The notes under the pieces were generated by a model that worked only from the letters and a program-made list of their open reading frames with translations, had not been told where the DNA came from and did no database searches. Positions 16,825 to 27,281 of a DNA stretch of 64,000 nt are shown here, one piece after another (position 1 is the stretch's first letter; each line of letters opens with the position of its first letter). Location: contig NZ_CP021080.1 in NCBI RefSeq assembly GCF_000802245.2, positions 930,001 to 994,000 on the forward strand, in the 5' to 3' direction. The position numbers and the translations under genes are program-made. The DNA is from Streptomyces pluripotens. Its GTDB lineage: Bacteria; Actinomycetota; Actinomycetes; Streptomycetales; Streptomycetaceae.

Positions 16825-17982
16825 TCAGCCGGAGATGGCCTTGCTCCAGTTCTGGCCGAGGACCTGCTTCGCCTTGCTCTGCTGCGTCTCGGTCGGGAAG
16901 TCGGGCGTGCCGCTGACCTTCGGGAGCTTGGCGGCGGCGGCCTGGTCGAGCGTGCCGTCCTTCTGCATGGCGTTCATCCGGGCGGGGCGGGCGTAGCCCT
17001 TCAGCCACAGGTTCTGGCCCTCGGCGCTGTAGACGTACTCCTCCCACAGGCGGGCGGCCGCCGGGTGCGGGGCGTCCTTGTTAACGGCCTGGGAGTAGTA
17101 CTGGGAGAACTGTCCGTCCGTGGGCACCGCGACCTGCCAGTCGACACCCTTGGACTTGAACTCGTCGGCGTACCCGGCGTTGAGGTAGTCCCAGTCGATG
17201 CTGATCGGGGTCTCGCCCTTCTCGACGGTGGCCGGGGTGGACTCCACCGGTGTGAAGTTCCCGCTCTTCTTCAGCTTGGCGAAGAAGTCGATGCCGGGCT
17301 GGATGTTGTCGAAGGAGCCGCCGTTGGCCAGGGAGGCCGCGTAGACCCCGGCGAAGGCCGAACCGGACTTGGTGGGGTTGCCGTTGAGCGCGACCTGGTC
17401 CTTGTACTGCGGCTTGAGCAGGTCCTTGAAGGTCTTGGGGCAGACCTTGACCCGCTTGGCGTCACAGCCGATGGAGATGTAGCCGCCGTAGTCGTTGTAC
17501 CAGCGGCCCTTGGCGTCCTTCTGGGTGGCCGGGATGTCGTCGAAGCCGGCGACCTTGTACGGCGCCAGCAGGCCCTGCTGGGCGGCACTGAGCGCGAAGG
17601 AGCTGCCGAGGTCGACGACGTCCGGGGCGCGGTTCTGGCCCTGGCGCGAGGTGACCGCGTTGATCTCGTCCTGGCTGGAGCCGTCGGGGTTCTCGACGTC
17701 GACCTTGATGCCGTACTTCTTCTGGAAGCCGTCGATGAGGGCGCCGTAGTTGGCCCAGTCACGGGGCAGCGCGATGGCGTGCAGCGTGCCTTCCTTCTTG
17801 GCCGCGGCGACGAGCTGGGACATTCCGCCGAAGTCGGCCGCCGAAGTGGCGGTAGCGGTGTTCTTGCCGTCCTTGGTGGTCGATGAGTTGTCGGGGGCGG
17901 CGCCGCAGGCGCTCAGCGCGAGCGCGGCGACGACGGCAAGGGAACCACTCAGGACGGTCTGTCTCGGCAGGGACACGGTCAC
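16825..17982 (-). CDS. Lipoprotein solute-binding protein of the ABC importer
   Basis: A 385-residue secreted lipoprotein. The signal peptide ends in the lipobox ALSAC with the lipidated cysteine at C26, after which comes a Ser/Thr linker. The mature region resembles family 1 periplasmic binding proteins for Fe(III), polyamines and 2-aminoethylphosphonate, with segments such as GTLHAIALPRDWANYGALIDGF and PDVVDLGSSFA. It heads the operon SBP-permease-permease-ATPase-HAD/EEP. The perfect palindrome at 18033-18052 sits 51 bases upstream of the GTG start. The ligand is not evident; two downstream phosphohydrolase domains suggest a phosphorylated organic compound (inference). Confidence 0.88.
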   Translation of the reverse strand: MTVSLPRQTVLSGSLAVVAALALSACGAAPDNSSTTKDGKNTATATSAADFGGMSQLVAAAKKEGTLHAIALPRDWANYGALIDGFQKKYGIKVDVENPDGSSQDEINAVTSRQGQNRAPDVVDLGSSFALSAAQQGLLAPYKVAGFDDIPATQKDAKGRWYNDYGGYISIGCDAKRVKVCPKTFKDLLKPQYKDQVALNGNPTKSGSAFAGVYAASLANGGSFDNIQPGIDFFAKLKKSGNFTPVESTPATVEKGETPISIDWDYLNAGYADEFKSKGVDWQVAVPTDGQFSQYYSQAVNKDAPHPAAARLWEEYVYSAEGQNLWLKGYARPARMNAMQKDGTLDQAAAAKLPKVSGTPDFPTETQQSKAKQVLGQNWSKAISG

Positions 17983-18032
17983 AGCTTCTCCAGGGGACGC
18001 GCGAAAGTTCAGGAGCTACAGGAACTAAGGGG

Positions 18033-18052
18033 CAACTTGTCTGAACAAGTTG
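18033..18052. promoter_or_regulatory. Perfect 8-4-8 palindrome, probable GntR operator
   Basis: CAACTTGT and ACAAGTTG flank the 4-base centre CTGA with no mismatch. The site lies in the divergent interval between the importer operon (start 17982) and the GntR gene (start 18203). This is the expected place for the operator of a local HutC-type repressor. Confidence 0.7.
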
Positions 18053-18202
18053 ACCTCAGTACGCCTTCCGCTGGTGGCCCACTCGTAAACTCTGGCCAAA
18101 CCCTGACCCGCCATTCTTTATACATTCGTCATCGACATGGATCACCGCTGACCTCGATTAGGCTGGTCACGCTGTGCACATCGACCTGAGCAGAGGGGAA
18201 GC

Positions 18203-18943
18203 ATGACCGCGCGACACGAGGAGATCGCCGACGAACTGCGCCGGGCGATCGACCGCGAGCAGTACACGGTCGGCAGCCGACTGCCCTCGGAGTCGGAGTT
18301 GGCCACCCGCTACGGTGTCTCGCGCGGGACGGTCCGGCAGGCGGTCGCCGCCCTCACCACCGAGGGCCTGATCGGCTCCCGCCAGGGCGCCCGCCGGGTG
18401 GTCCTCGCCAGCCGCCGCAGCCAGAGCTTCGCCGAACTGCGCAGCTTCGCCCAGTGGGCGCGGGCCATGGGCCGCGAGGCCACCGGCCACGTCGTGGCCC
18501 AGGAGCACCGCCCGGCCGGACCCGAGGACGCCGTACGCCTCCAGTTGCCGGTCGGCACGCCCGTGCTGCACGTCCTGCGGGTGCGCGGTCTGGACGGCGA
18601 GCCGGTCCTGCTGGAACGAACGGTGTACGCCGACTGGATCGCCCCGGCGGTCGAGGCGATCGAGACCGACTGCCCCTCGGTCACCCAGCGCCTGTACGAC
18701 GACACCGGGCTGGTCTTCGCATACGGCGAGCATGTCATCGACGCGGTGTCGGCGGGCGCCCAGGACGCCGAACTGCTCGGCATCCGCCGCACCAGCCCGC
18801 TGCTGCGGGTGCGCCGCGTGACCACGACCCGCGAAGGACGGCCGGTGGAGTGGTCGGACGATCGCTACCGTTCGGACGCGGTGAGCTTCAGCGTGCACAA
18901 TTCGATCGGGAACAACGCCCTGGCCCGCAAGACGGCGGAGTGA
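18203..18943 (+). CDS. GntR-family regulator, HutC/PhnF subgroup
   Basis: A 246-residue repressor. The N-terminal winged helix (about 1-70) has GSRLPSESELATRYGVSRGTVRQAVAAL, and the C-terminal UTRA effector domain (about 92-235) has PVLHVLRVRGLDGEPVLLERTVY and WSDDRYRSDAVSFSV. HutC-type regulators often sense small metabolites, including sugar phosphates and phosphonates. It is divergent from the five-gene importer operon with a perfect palindrome between them, so it most likely represses that operon and perhaps itself. The ATG start has AGGGGAAGC just upstream. Confidence 0.9.
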   Translation: MTARHEEIADELRRAIDREQYTVGSRLPSESELATRYGVSRGTVRQAVAALTTEGLIGSRQGARRVVLASRRSQSFAELRSFAQWARAMGREATGHVVAQEHRPAGPEDAVRLQLPVGTPVLHVLRVRGLDGEPVLLERTVYADWIAPAVEAIETDCPSVTQRLYDDTGLVFAYGEHVIDAVSAGAQDAELLGIRRTSPLLRVRRVTTTREGRPVEWSDDRYRSDAVSFSVHNSIGNNALARKTAE

Positions 18944-18963
18944 ACGACGGTCCCGGCACGGTG

Positions 18964-18990
18964 TCCGGGCCGGCCGTCGGCCGGCCCGGA
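18964..18990 (+). terminator. Hairpin terminator after the GntR gene
   Basis: TCCGGGCCGGCC (18964-18975) and GGCCGGCCCGGA (18979-18990) form a perfect 12-bp stem with a 3-base loop, 20 bases after the GntR stop codon. There is no U-tail. Confidence 0.75.
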
Positions 18991-19253
18991 GCACCCCTCC
19001 CCGCAGGGAGTTCGACGACCGCGCCGCCCTGCGCCGGGTGGGCGCTGAGCGGCTCGGCGCACAGGCAGGCCGGCAGTTCGCGCCCCTGGTCCGTCGCGGC
19101 TTCCGACTGAACCGCCCGTTGCCCGGCGCCCCCACCACCGGGCGGTCGCGGTCCGGTGGAACGGCCCTGCCCGAGACGGGCACCGCGTGGTCGGAGACCG
19201 ACGGACGCGGCGCTGTCCCTCAAGGAAGCACCGCGCGGCGGCCGGCCGGCGCC
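18991..19253. other. Intergenic stretch without recognised genes
   Basis: The interval between the GntR terminator and the Lrp stop has no start-plus-Shine-Dalgarno combination and no translation resembling a known family. A plus-strand reading gives an Arg-rich peptide of no recognisable family. It may be decayed coding DNA. Confidence 0.4.
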
Positions 19254-19706
19254 CTACCCCGGCGCCCCCGACGAGAACCGCCGCAGCAGCGGTGACAGCA
19301 CCAGCACCGACTTGGTCCGCTCCACGAACGGCTCGCCGGCGATACGCTCCAGCACCCGCTCGAAGTGGCGCATGTCGGAGGCGAAGACCTGGGCGATCGC
19401 ATCCGCATCACCCGTGACGGTCGACGCGGCGACGACCTCCTGATAGCGCTCCAGGCCTCGTTGGATGGTCTCGGGGGAGGTGTTTCTCCGGCAGTAGATC
19501 TCGATGTATCCCTCGGTCTCCCAGCCGAGCGCCGCCGGGTCCACCCGGACGGTGAATCCGGTGATGGCCCCCGTGGCACGCAGCCGGTCCACGCGCCGCT
19601 TCACCGCGGGCGCGGACAAGCCGACCATCTGCCCGATGTCCGCGTAGGAACGACGGGCGTCCTCGGCGAGGGCGTGCACGATGCGTTCGTCGAGATCGTT
19701 CAGCAC
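19254..19706 (-). CDS. Lrp/AsnC-family transcriptional regulator
   Basis: A 150-residue feast/famine regulator. The N-terminal helix-turn-helix is at residues 1-50 (LNDLDERIVHALAEDARRSY..IGQMVGLSAPAVKRRVDRL). The C-terminal RAM ligand-binding domain is at about 65-140, with the characteristic VTGDADAIAQVFASDMRHFERVLERI. Proteins of this family usually bind amino acids and form octamers. GTG is the start. The neighbour upstream is guaB1, 343 bases away, so it is probably transcribed alone. Targets are unknown; no divergent gene is adjacent to suggest one. Confidence 0.9.
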   Translation of the reverse strand: MLNDLDERIVHALAEDARRSYADIGQMVGLSAPAVKRRVDRLRATGAITGFTVRVDPAALGWETEGYIEIYCRRNTSPETIQRGLERYQEVVAASTVTGDADAIAQVFASDMRHFERVLERIAGEPFVERTKSVLVLSPLLRRFSSGAPG

Positions 19707-19793
19707 AACGGGTGGTTCACTTCTTCGGTCGGTCGTCTCTCTGCCGCCGCCGCGGGGTCGTCATCGGTCGCGAGGCGGGAACGGCGATGGCCG

Positions 19794-19853
19794 CTACACG
19801 AAGTAGAACACGAGCCCGGCGGCGGTCCGGACAACGAACACGAGCCAGGTCAC
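19794..19853 (-). CDS. Possible 19-residue hydrophobic micropeptide
   Basis: A GTG-started reading frame encodes a 19-residue peptide consisting almost wholly of hydrophobic residues around one Arg and ending in FYFV before TAG. The composition is that of a single membrane helix. The frame is closed by a stop 11 codons upstream of the GTG. No clear Shine-Dalgarno sequence is present. It lies alone between guaB1 and the Lrp gene, and may be a chance open frame. Confidence 0.2.
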   Translation of the reverse strand: MTWLVFVVRTAAGLVFYFV

Positions 19854-20048
19854 GGTGGTCGGGCCGGCCTGCAGTCGCCCCCGGAGTCACCCGCCCGCCC
19901 CATCGCCCGCCGCCAGAAGTGGGAGGCGGCGCGGGGGCACCACCGCAGCGGACCGCGGCAGGTGCGGTGCGGGTGTGGGCGCGCGGACCACGACGGCCCC
20001 GGACCGATCCCGGCACGGGTTCGATCGGGGGCCGTACGGGAGGGTCGC
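19854..20048. other. Remainder of the Lrp-guaB1 intergenic region
   Basis: Apart from the possible micropeptide next to it, this part of the 342-base gap shows no gene, repeat or clear hairpin. It would contain the Lrp promoter on the minus strand and the guaB1 3' end. Confidence 0.5.
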
Positions 20049-21921
<1,873 letters not shown>

Positions 21922-22941
21922 TCAGGCTCCGTCCGGGTCCGCCCGGCTGAGTGCGGGCTTCGGCGTCGACCCCGCCGTCATCAGGTAGTCGGCGGCTGAG
22001 GTGTCGGTCACCAGGCTGGTGACCAGTCCGGAACGCAGCACCGCGTCGATCGCAGCCGCCTTGCGCTGACCGCCGGCGATCGCCACGACCTCCGGGATAC
22101 GACGCAACTGGTCGGCCTTGACGGTGATGCAGCGCTCCCCCAGGTCCCGTCCGATCCGTCGCCCGTCGGCATCGAAGAGGTGCGCGGACATCTCGGCGGC
22201 GACGCCGAGCGAGGCGTAGTGCGCGCGCTCCTCGTCGCTGAGCATGTCGTGCACGGTCGAGATGCCCGGTTCCCAGGAACCGATGGAGACGCAGGCGACC
22301 GTGACCTTGTCGAAGTACTCGAAGGCCCGGGCGATTCCCGTTTGGTTGCGCAGCGCCGCCGCGGTGGCCTCGTCCGGCAGCAGCATCGGCGCGTAGATGG
22401 GGTGCGCGTCACCGCCGGACACCTGGGCGGCCCTGCGGACTGCCTCCACGGAACCGCGCTCGGCGGTCCCGGCGTCGTACACGCCGGTCAGCTGCACCAC
22501 CGTGCACGGCGGCAGCCGGTTGAGCGCCGCCGCCATATGGATGGTGGACCGGCCCCAGGCCAGACCGAGTACGTCACCTTCGTTGACGAGCTCACCGAGC
22601 AGGTCGGCGGCCACCTCACCGAGGTTCTCGGGGTCGGGGGTCTCCTCGGCATCGGCCGGGGATTCGACCACGACGGCATGCCTCAGACCGTAGCGGGCAC
22701 GGAGCGCGTCGGAGCGCTCCGCGTCCAGCTCGGCCGGCACACGGATCTCGATGCGTACGAGATCCCGTTCGAGGGCCGTCTCCAGGACCCGGGCCACCTT
22801 GAAGCGGCTGACGCCGAACTCCTCCGCGATCTGGATCTTGGACTTGCCCTCAAGGTAGAAGCGGCGGGCCATGGCCGCCGCCTGGACCAGCTCAGCGGGT
22901 CCCATCCGCATGGCTGACCGGCCCGCCGACATACCCGACAC
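21922..22941 (-). CDS. SorC/DeoR-type sugar-binding transcriptional regulator
   Basis: A 339-residue regulator with an N-terminal helix-turn-helix (about residues 15-60, EGKSKIQIAEEFGVSRFKVARVLE). A long sugar-binding domain of the SorC/CggR type follows (about 85-325), with VLGLAWGRSTIHMAAAL, VQLTGVY and VVAIAGGQRKAAAIDAVLRSG. These proteins sense phosphorylated sugars. The GTG at 22941 has GAGGAG six bases upstream; GTG at 22965 is an alternative. It lies 115 bases downstream of rpe, encoding a pentose-phosphate enzyme, which hints at a pentose or phosphosugar effector, though operon membership is unproven. Confidence 0.82.
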   Translation of the reverse strand: MSGMSAGRSAMRMGPAELVQAAAMARRFYLEGKSKIQIAEEFGVSRFKVARVLETALERDLVRIEIRVPAELDAERSDALRARYGLRHAVVVESPADAEETPDPENLGEVAADLLGELVNEGDVLGLAWGRSTIHMAAALNRLPPCTVVQLTGVYDAGTAERGSVEAVRRAAQVSGGDAHPIYAPMLLPDEATAAALRNQTGIARAFEYFDKVTVACVSIGSWEPGISTVHDMLSDEERAHYASLGVAAEMSAHLFDADGRRIGRDLGERCITVKADQLRRIPEVVAIAGGQRKAAAIDAVLRSGLVTSLVTDTSAADYLMTAGSTPKPALSRADPDGA

Positions 22942-23055
22942 GGCGATCTCCTCACTGCTGTTCACATTCTGGATTCGCCGTTCATCCTTGCAGATTCGGC
23001 GCAACTGATTCGCCCTGAAGGGCGCCGTTCTCTTAACCGTTCATGTATCTGTGGC

Positions 23056-23742
23056 TCAGTGGTTGCATCCCCAGGACGCCCTGGCGGTGGCCGCTTCCGC
23101 CTGCGCACGCAATGCATCGACCGCTTCCTCGGGATCCTTCGCCCCGTACACGGCCGAGCCGGCGACGAACACGTCCGCTCCCGCGTCCGCGCACTGCTCG
23201 ATCGTCGAGGCCGAGACTCCGCCGTCGACCTGCAGCCACAGTTGCAGACCGTGCTTGTCGATCAGCTCACGGGTGCGGCGGATCTTCGGCAGCATGAGGT
23301 CGAGGAACGCCTGGCCGCCGAAACCCGGCTCGACCGTCATGATCAGCAGCATGTCGAGTTCCGGCAGCAGGTCCTCGAACGGCTCGATCGGTGTCGCCGG
23401 CTTGAGCGCCATCGAGGCGCGGGCGCCCTTGGCGCGGATCTCCCGGGCAAGCCGCACCGGGGCTGCGGCGGCCTCCACGTGGAAGGTGACCGACGAAGCA
23501 CCCGCCTCGACGTACTGGGGTGCCCAGCGATCCGGGTCCTCGATCATCAGATGGCAGTCCAGAGGGGTACCCGTCGCACGCGCCAGGGACTCCACGACCG
23601 GCACACCGAGCGTGAGGTTCGGGACGAAGTGGTTGTCCATGACATCGACGTGAAGCCAGTCGGCGCCTCGGACCGCCTTGGCCTCCTCCGCCAGGCGGGC
23701 GAAGTCGGCGGACAGGATGCTGGGGTTGATCTGCACGGCCAT
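23056..23742 (-). CDS. rpe: Ribulose-phosphate 3-epimerase
   Basis: This enzyme interconverts ribulose 5-phosphate and xylulose 5-phosphate in the pentose phosphate pathway. The 228-residue TIM barrel has the family landmarks: [13 protein letters not shown] near the N-terminus, the metal/catalytic segments [17 protein letters not shown] and DCHLMI, the flexible loop [12 protein letters not shown] and the second catalytic Asp in VDGGVS. The ATG at 23742 gives the canonical [10 protein letters not shown] start. The adjacent rsmB and fmt genes follow an order also known in mycobacteria. Ribulose 5-phosphate is a substrate shared with RibBA at the left of the window. Confidence 0.97.
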   Translation of the reverse strand: MAVQINPSILSADFARLAEEAKAVRGADWLHVDVMDNHFVPNLTLGVPVVESLARATGTPLDCHLMIEDPDRWAPQYVEAGASSVTFHVEAAAAPVRLAREIRAKGARASMALKPATPIEPFEDLLPELDMLLIMTVEPGFGGQAFLDLMLPKIRRTRELIDKHGLQLWLQVDGGVSASTIEQCADAGADVFVAGSAVYGAKDPEEAVDALRAQAEAATARASWGCNH

Positions 23743-23845
23743 GACCCAAGCCTGCCATGCCCGCGGCACTGATGTTCGCGCCGGTCCACAGGCGAGACGA
23801 CTAATCACACTTACCAGGTCATAAGCCTTGTTCTGTGGGTCGGAG

Positions 23846-25264
23846 TCAGCCCGTCCGGCGGATCAGGGCCAGGTACATCGCGTCGGTGCCATGCAGATGC
23901 GGCCACAGCTGAACGTCCGGCCCCTCGCCGAGTGCGGGGACGCCCGGCAGCAACGGGCGGGCATCGATCAGCTCGGTGGCGGGGCACTGCTTGAGCACGT
24001 CCGCGACGACCGCGCGGGTCTCAGCGAGGTGCGGCGAGCAGGTGGCGTAGCCGACGACCCCGCCCACCCTCACCGAGTCGAGTGCGGTGCGCAGCAGGGC
24101 GCGCTGGAGCGGCGCGAAGTTGTCCAGGTCCTCGGGGCGCCGCCGCCAGCGTGCCTCCGGACGCCGGCGCAGCGCGCCGAGCCCGGTGCACGGCACGTCC
24201 ATCAGGACCCGGTCGAAGGTACCGGGCCGCCACGGGGGCCGGGTCCCGTCGGCGGCGATGACCTGGTACGGCCCGGGGTTGCCGTGCAGGGCCTTGGCCA
24301 CCAGGCCAGCCCGGTGCGGCTGCTTCTCCGCGGCCAGCAGCTCGGCCCCGCGTTCGGCCGCGAGGGCGGCCAGCAGCGCCGCCTTGCCACCGGGCCCCGC
24401 ACACCCGTCGAGCCACTTCTCGTCGGACCCGTCGACCGGAGCGTTCGCCAGCGCGAGGGCGACCAGCTGGCTCCCCTCGTCCTGGACGCCTGCGCGGCCC
24501 TCGCGCACCGCCGGGACCGCGCCCGGCTCACCGCCCTCGGCCAGTCGCACCGCGTAGGGGGACCAGCGTCCCGGTACGGCAGCCTCCTCACGCAGGAGTT
24601 CCTCGGTGGTGGCCCGTCCCGGCCGCGCCACCAGCGTGACCTCCGGGCGCTCGTTGTCGGCCGCCAGCAGGTCCTCGATGCCGGCGCGCCCGCCGCCGAG
24701 GGAGTCCCAGAGCGCGGAGACGACCCAGCGGGGGTGCGAGTGCACGACGGCGAGGTGGTCCTCGGGGTCCTCCGCGTACGGCGGCGCGACCCTGTCGGTC
24801 CACCCCTGGAGATCGTCCTGCGCGACCTTGCGGAGCACGGCGTTGACGAACTTGGCCCGGCCGTCCCCGAGGACCACCCGCGCCAACTCGACGGTGGCGG
24901 ACACGGCGGCGTGCGCCGGGATCCGCGTACCGAGCAGCTGGTGCACCCCCAGGCTCAGCACGTCCAGCACCGGCGGGTCGACCTCGCGCAGCGGCCGGTC
25001 GGTGCAGGCGGCGATGACGGCGTCGTACGTGCCCTGCCAGCGCAGCGTGCCGTACACCAGCTCGGTGGCGAGGGCAGCGTCCCGGGCGTCGAAGTCGCCG
25101 CTCTCGCGCGCCTTCCTGAGCAGCGGCGGCAGCACGAGGTTGGCGTACGCGTCCCGCTCGTCGACCGCGCGCAGAGCCTCGAAGGCCAGGAAGCGGACGG
25201 GGTCCTTGCGGGGACGGCGGTAGGGCTTGGCGGACTTGCGGGGTCGCCGGGACTGCTCGCTCAC
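23846..25264 (-). CDS. rsmB: 16S rRNA m5C methyltransferase RsmB (Fmu/Sun)
   Basis: A 472-residue SAM-dependent RNA cytosine-5 methyltransferase. The N-terminal NusB-like RNA-binding domain (about 22-165) is followed by a Rossmann methyltransferase domain. SAM binding is shown by [16 protein letters not shown] (287-302). The two motif cysteines are C359 in DVPCTGLG and C409 in ATCSPH, the nucleophile and the release base of this family. The GTG start follows GGAG. It lies 103 bases upstream of rpe and downstream of fmt, the usual fmt-rsmB-rpe order. A Lys/Arg-rich N-terminal tail (residues 5-20) is typical for actinobacterial forms. Confidence 0.95.
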   Translation of the reverse strand: MSEQSRRPRKSAKPYRRPRKDPVRFLAFEALRAVDERDAYANLVLPPLLRKARESGDFDARDAALATELVYGTLRWQGTYDAVIAACTDRPLREVDPPVLDVLSLGVHQLLGTRIPAHAAVSATVELARVVLGDGRAKFVNAVLRKVAQDDLQGWTDRVAPPYAEDPEDHLAVVHSHPRWVVSALWDSLGGGRAGIEDLLAADNERPEVTLVARPGRATTEELLREEAAVPGRWSPYAVRLAEGGEPGAVPAVREGRAGVQDEGSQLVALALANAPVDGSDEKWLDGCAGPGGKAALLAALAAERGAELLAAEKQPHRAGLVAKALHGNPGPYQVIAADGTRPPWRPGTFDRVLMDVPCTGLGALRRRPEARWRRRPEDLDNFAPLQRALLRTALDSVRVGGVVGYATCSPHLAETRAVVADVLKQCPATELIDARPLLPGVPALGEGPDVQLWPHLHGTDAMYLALIRRTG

Positions 25265-25441
25265 GAAAAAGGTGCTCCGGATGTGAAGAATGAGGTGCGC
25301 CCTCAAGCCTACGTCGGCACACCCTCACCCCCGCCGTCCGGGGCCACGACCGCGCCCGTGGTCCGGGCCGTCCGCACCGCCGGGGCTTGGTGGCGTCAGG
25401 CGACATTCACCGCCGTCGCACACACGTCGCTCACCGCGGCA

Positions 25442-26374
25442 CTAGCCGCCGAGCCTCTCGCCGTCCGCGATGCGGACGCCCCGCGCCCAGTCGGCCGCAC
25501 GCATGGGCTTCTTGCCCTGGGCCTGCACCCAGAGCAGTTCGACGGCGTACGACCCCGTTCCCACGTGCACGCTGTTCTTGCCCACCGCCAGCTGCCCGGC
25601 CACCAGACCGGTCCGCTCGGGCACCGGCCTGACCTGAATGAGTTTGAGCCGCTCGCCGCGGAAGGCGGTCCACGCGCCGGGCGCCGGGGTGCATCCGCGG
25701 ACGACCCGGTCGATGCGCAGTGCGGGCGCCGCCCAGTCGACCTGGGCGTTCTCGACGGTGATCTTCGGTGCGAGGGTGATGCCGTCGGACGGTTGCGGCA
25801 TGGCCTTCAGGGTGCCGTCCTCGACGCCATCCATGGTGGCGGCGAGCAGACCGGCGCCCGCGAAGGCGAGACGGGTGAGCAGGTCCCCGCTGGTGTCGGT
25901 GGGCCGGATCCGCTCCGTCACGGTGCCGTAGACGGGTCCGGAGTCGAGGCCTTCCTCGATGAGGAACGTGGATGCGCCCGTGATCTCGTCACCCGCCATG
26001 AGGGCGTGCTGCACCGGCGCGGCTCCGCGCCAGGCGGGCAGCAGTGAGAAGTGCAGGTTGACCCAACCGTGTGCCGGGATGTCAAGGGCGGCCTTCGGCA
26101 GCAGGGCACCGTACGCCACGACCGGGCAGCAGTCCGGCGCAATCTCCGTCAGCCGCGCGAGGAACTGCGGGTCCCGCGGCTTCAGGGGCTTGAGCACCTC
26201 GATCCCGGCTTCTTCCGCCCGCTGGGCCACGGGCGACGCCACCAGCCTGCGCCCACGTCCGGCGGGCGCGTCGGGCCGCGTGACGACGGCGGCCACCTCG
26301 TGCCGCCCGGAGGCGATCAGGGCGTCCAGAGCGGGAACGGCGACCTCGGGGGTACCGGCGAAGACGAGCTTCAT
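25442..26374 (-). CDS. fmt: Methionyl-tRNA formyltransferase
   Basis: It formylates Met-tRNAfMet with 10-formyltetrahydrofolate to make the initiator tRNA. The 310-residue product starts [16 protein letters not shown], has the catalytic Asn-His pair N106/H108 in [17 protein letters not shown] and the catalytic Asp D144 in EEGLDSGPV. The C-terminal OB-like tRNA-binding domain spans roughly 205-305. It is transcribed leftward ahead of rsmB, 177 bases away, and is divergent from a helix-turn-helix protein gene. Confidence 0.97.
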   Translation of the reverse strand: MKLVFAGTPEVAVPALDALIASGRHEVAAVVTRPDAPAGRGRRLVASPVAQRAEEAGIEVLKPLKPRDPQFLARLTEIAPDCCPVVAYGALLPKAALDIPAHGWVNLHFSLLPAWRGAAPVQHALMAGDEITGASTFLIEEGLDSGPVYGTVTERIRPTDTSGDLLTRLAFAGAGLLAATMDGVEDGTLKAMPQPSDGITLAPKITVENAQVDWAAPALRIDRVVRGCTPAPGAWTAFRGERLKLIQVRPVPERTGLVAGQLAVGKNSVHVGTGSYAVELLWVQAQGKKPMRAADWARGVRIADGERLGG

Positions 26375-27210
<836 letters not shown>

Positions 27211-27223
27211 CGCGCCGAACACC

Positions 27224-27261
27224 GCCCTCCTAGGAGACTCCCGCGAGTCCTCCGGGAGGGC
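27224..27261. terminator. Bidirectional terminator hairpin between the HTH gene and priA
   Basis: The arms 27224-27240 and 27245-27261 pair over 17 positions with two mismatches and two G-U pairs around the loop CCGC. It lies 14 bases after the HTH gene stop and 21 bases after the priA stop. Confidence 0.6.
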
Positions 27262-27281
27262 ATACGCAACCCAGGTGCCCG

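Noticed and set aside
18454..19110. Plus-strand Arg/Gly-rich frame continuing past the GntR gene
   Set aside because: It overlaps the GntR coding region out of frame and has no family resemblance; the tail could be decayed DNA but cannot be assigned.
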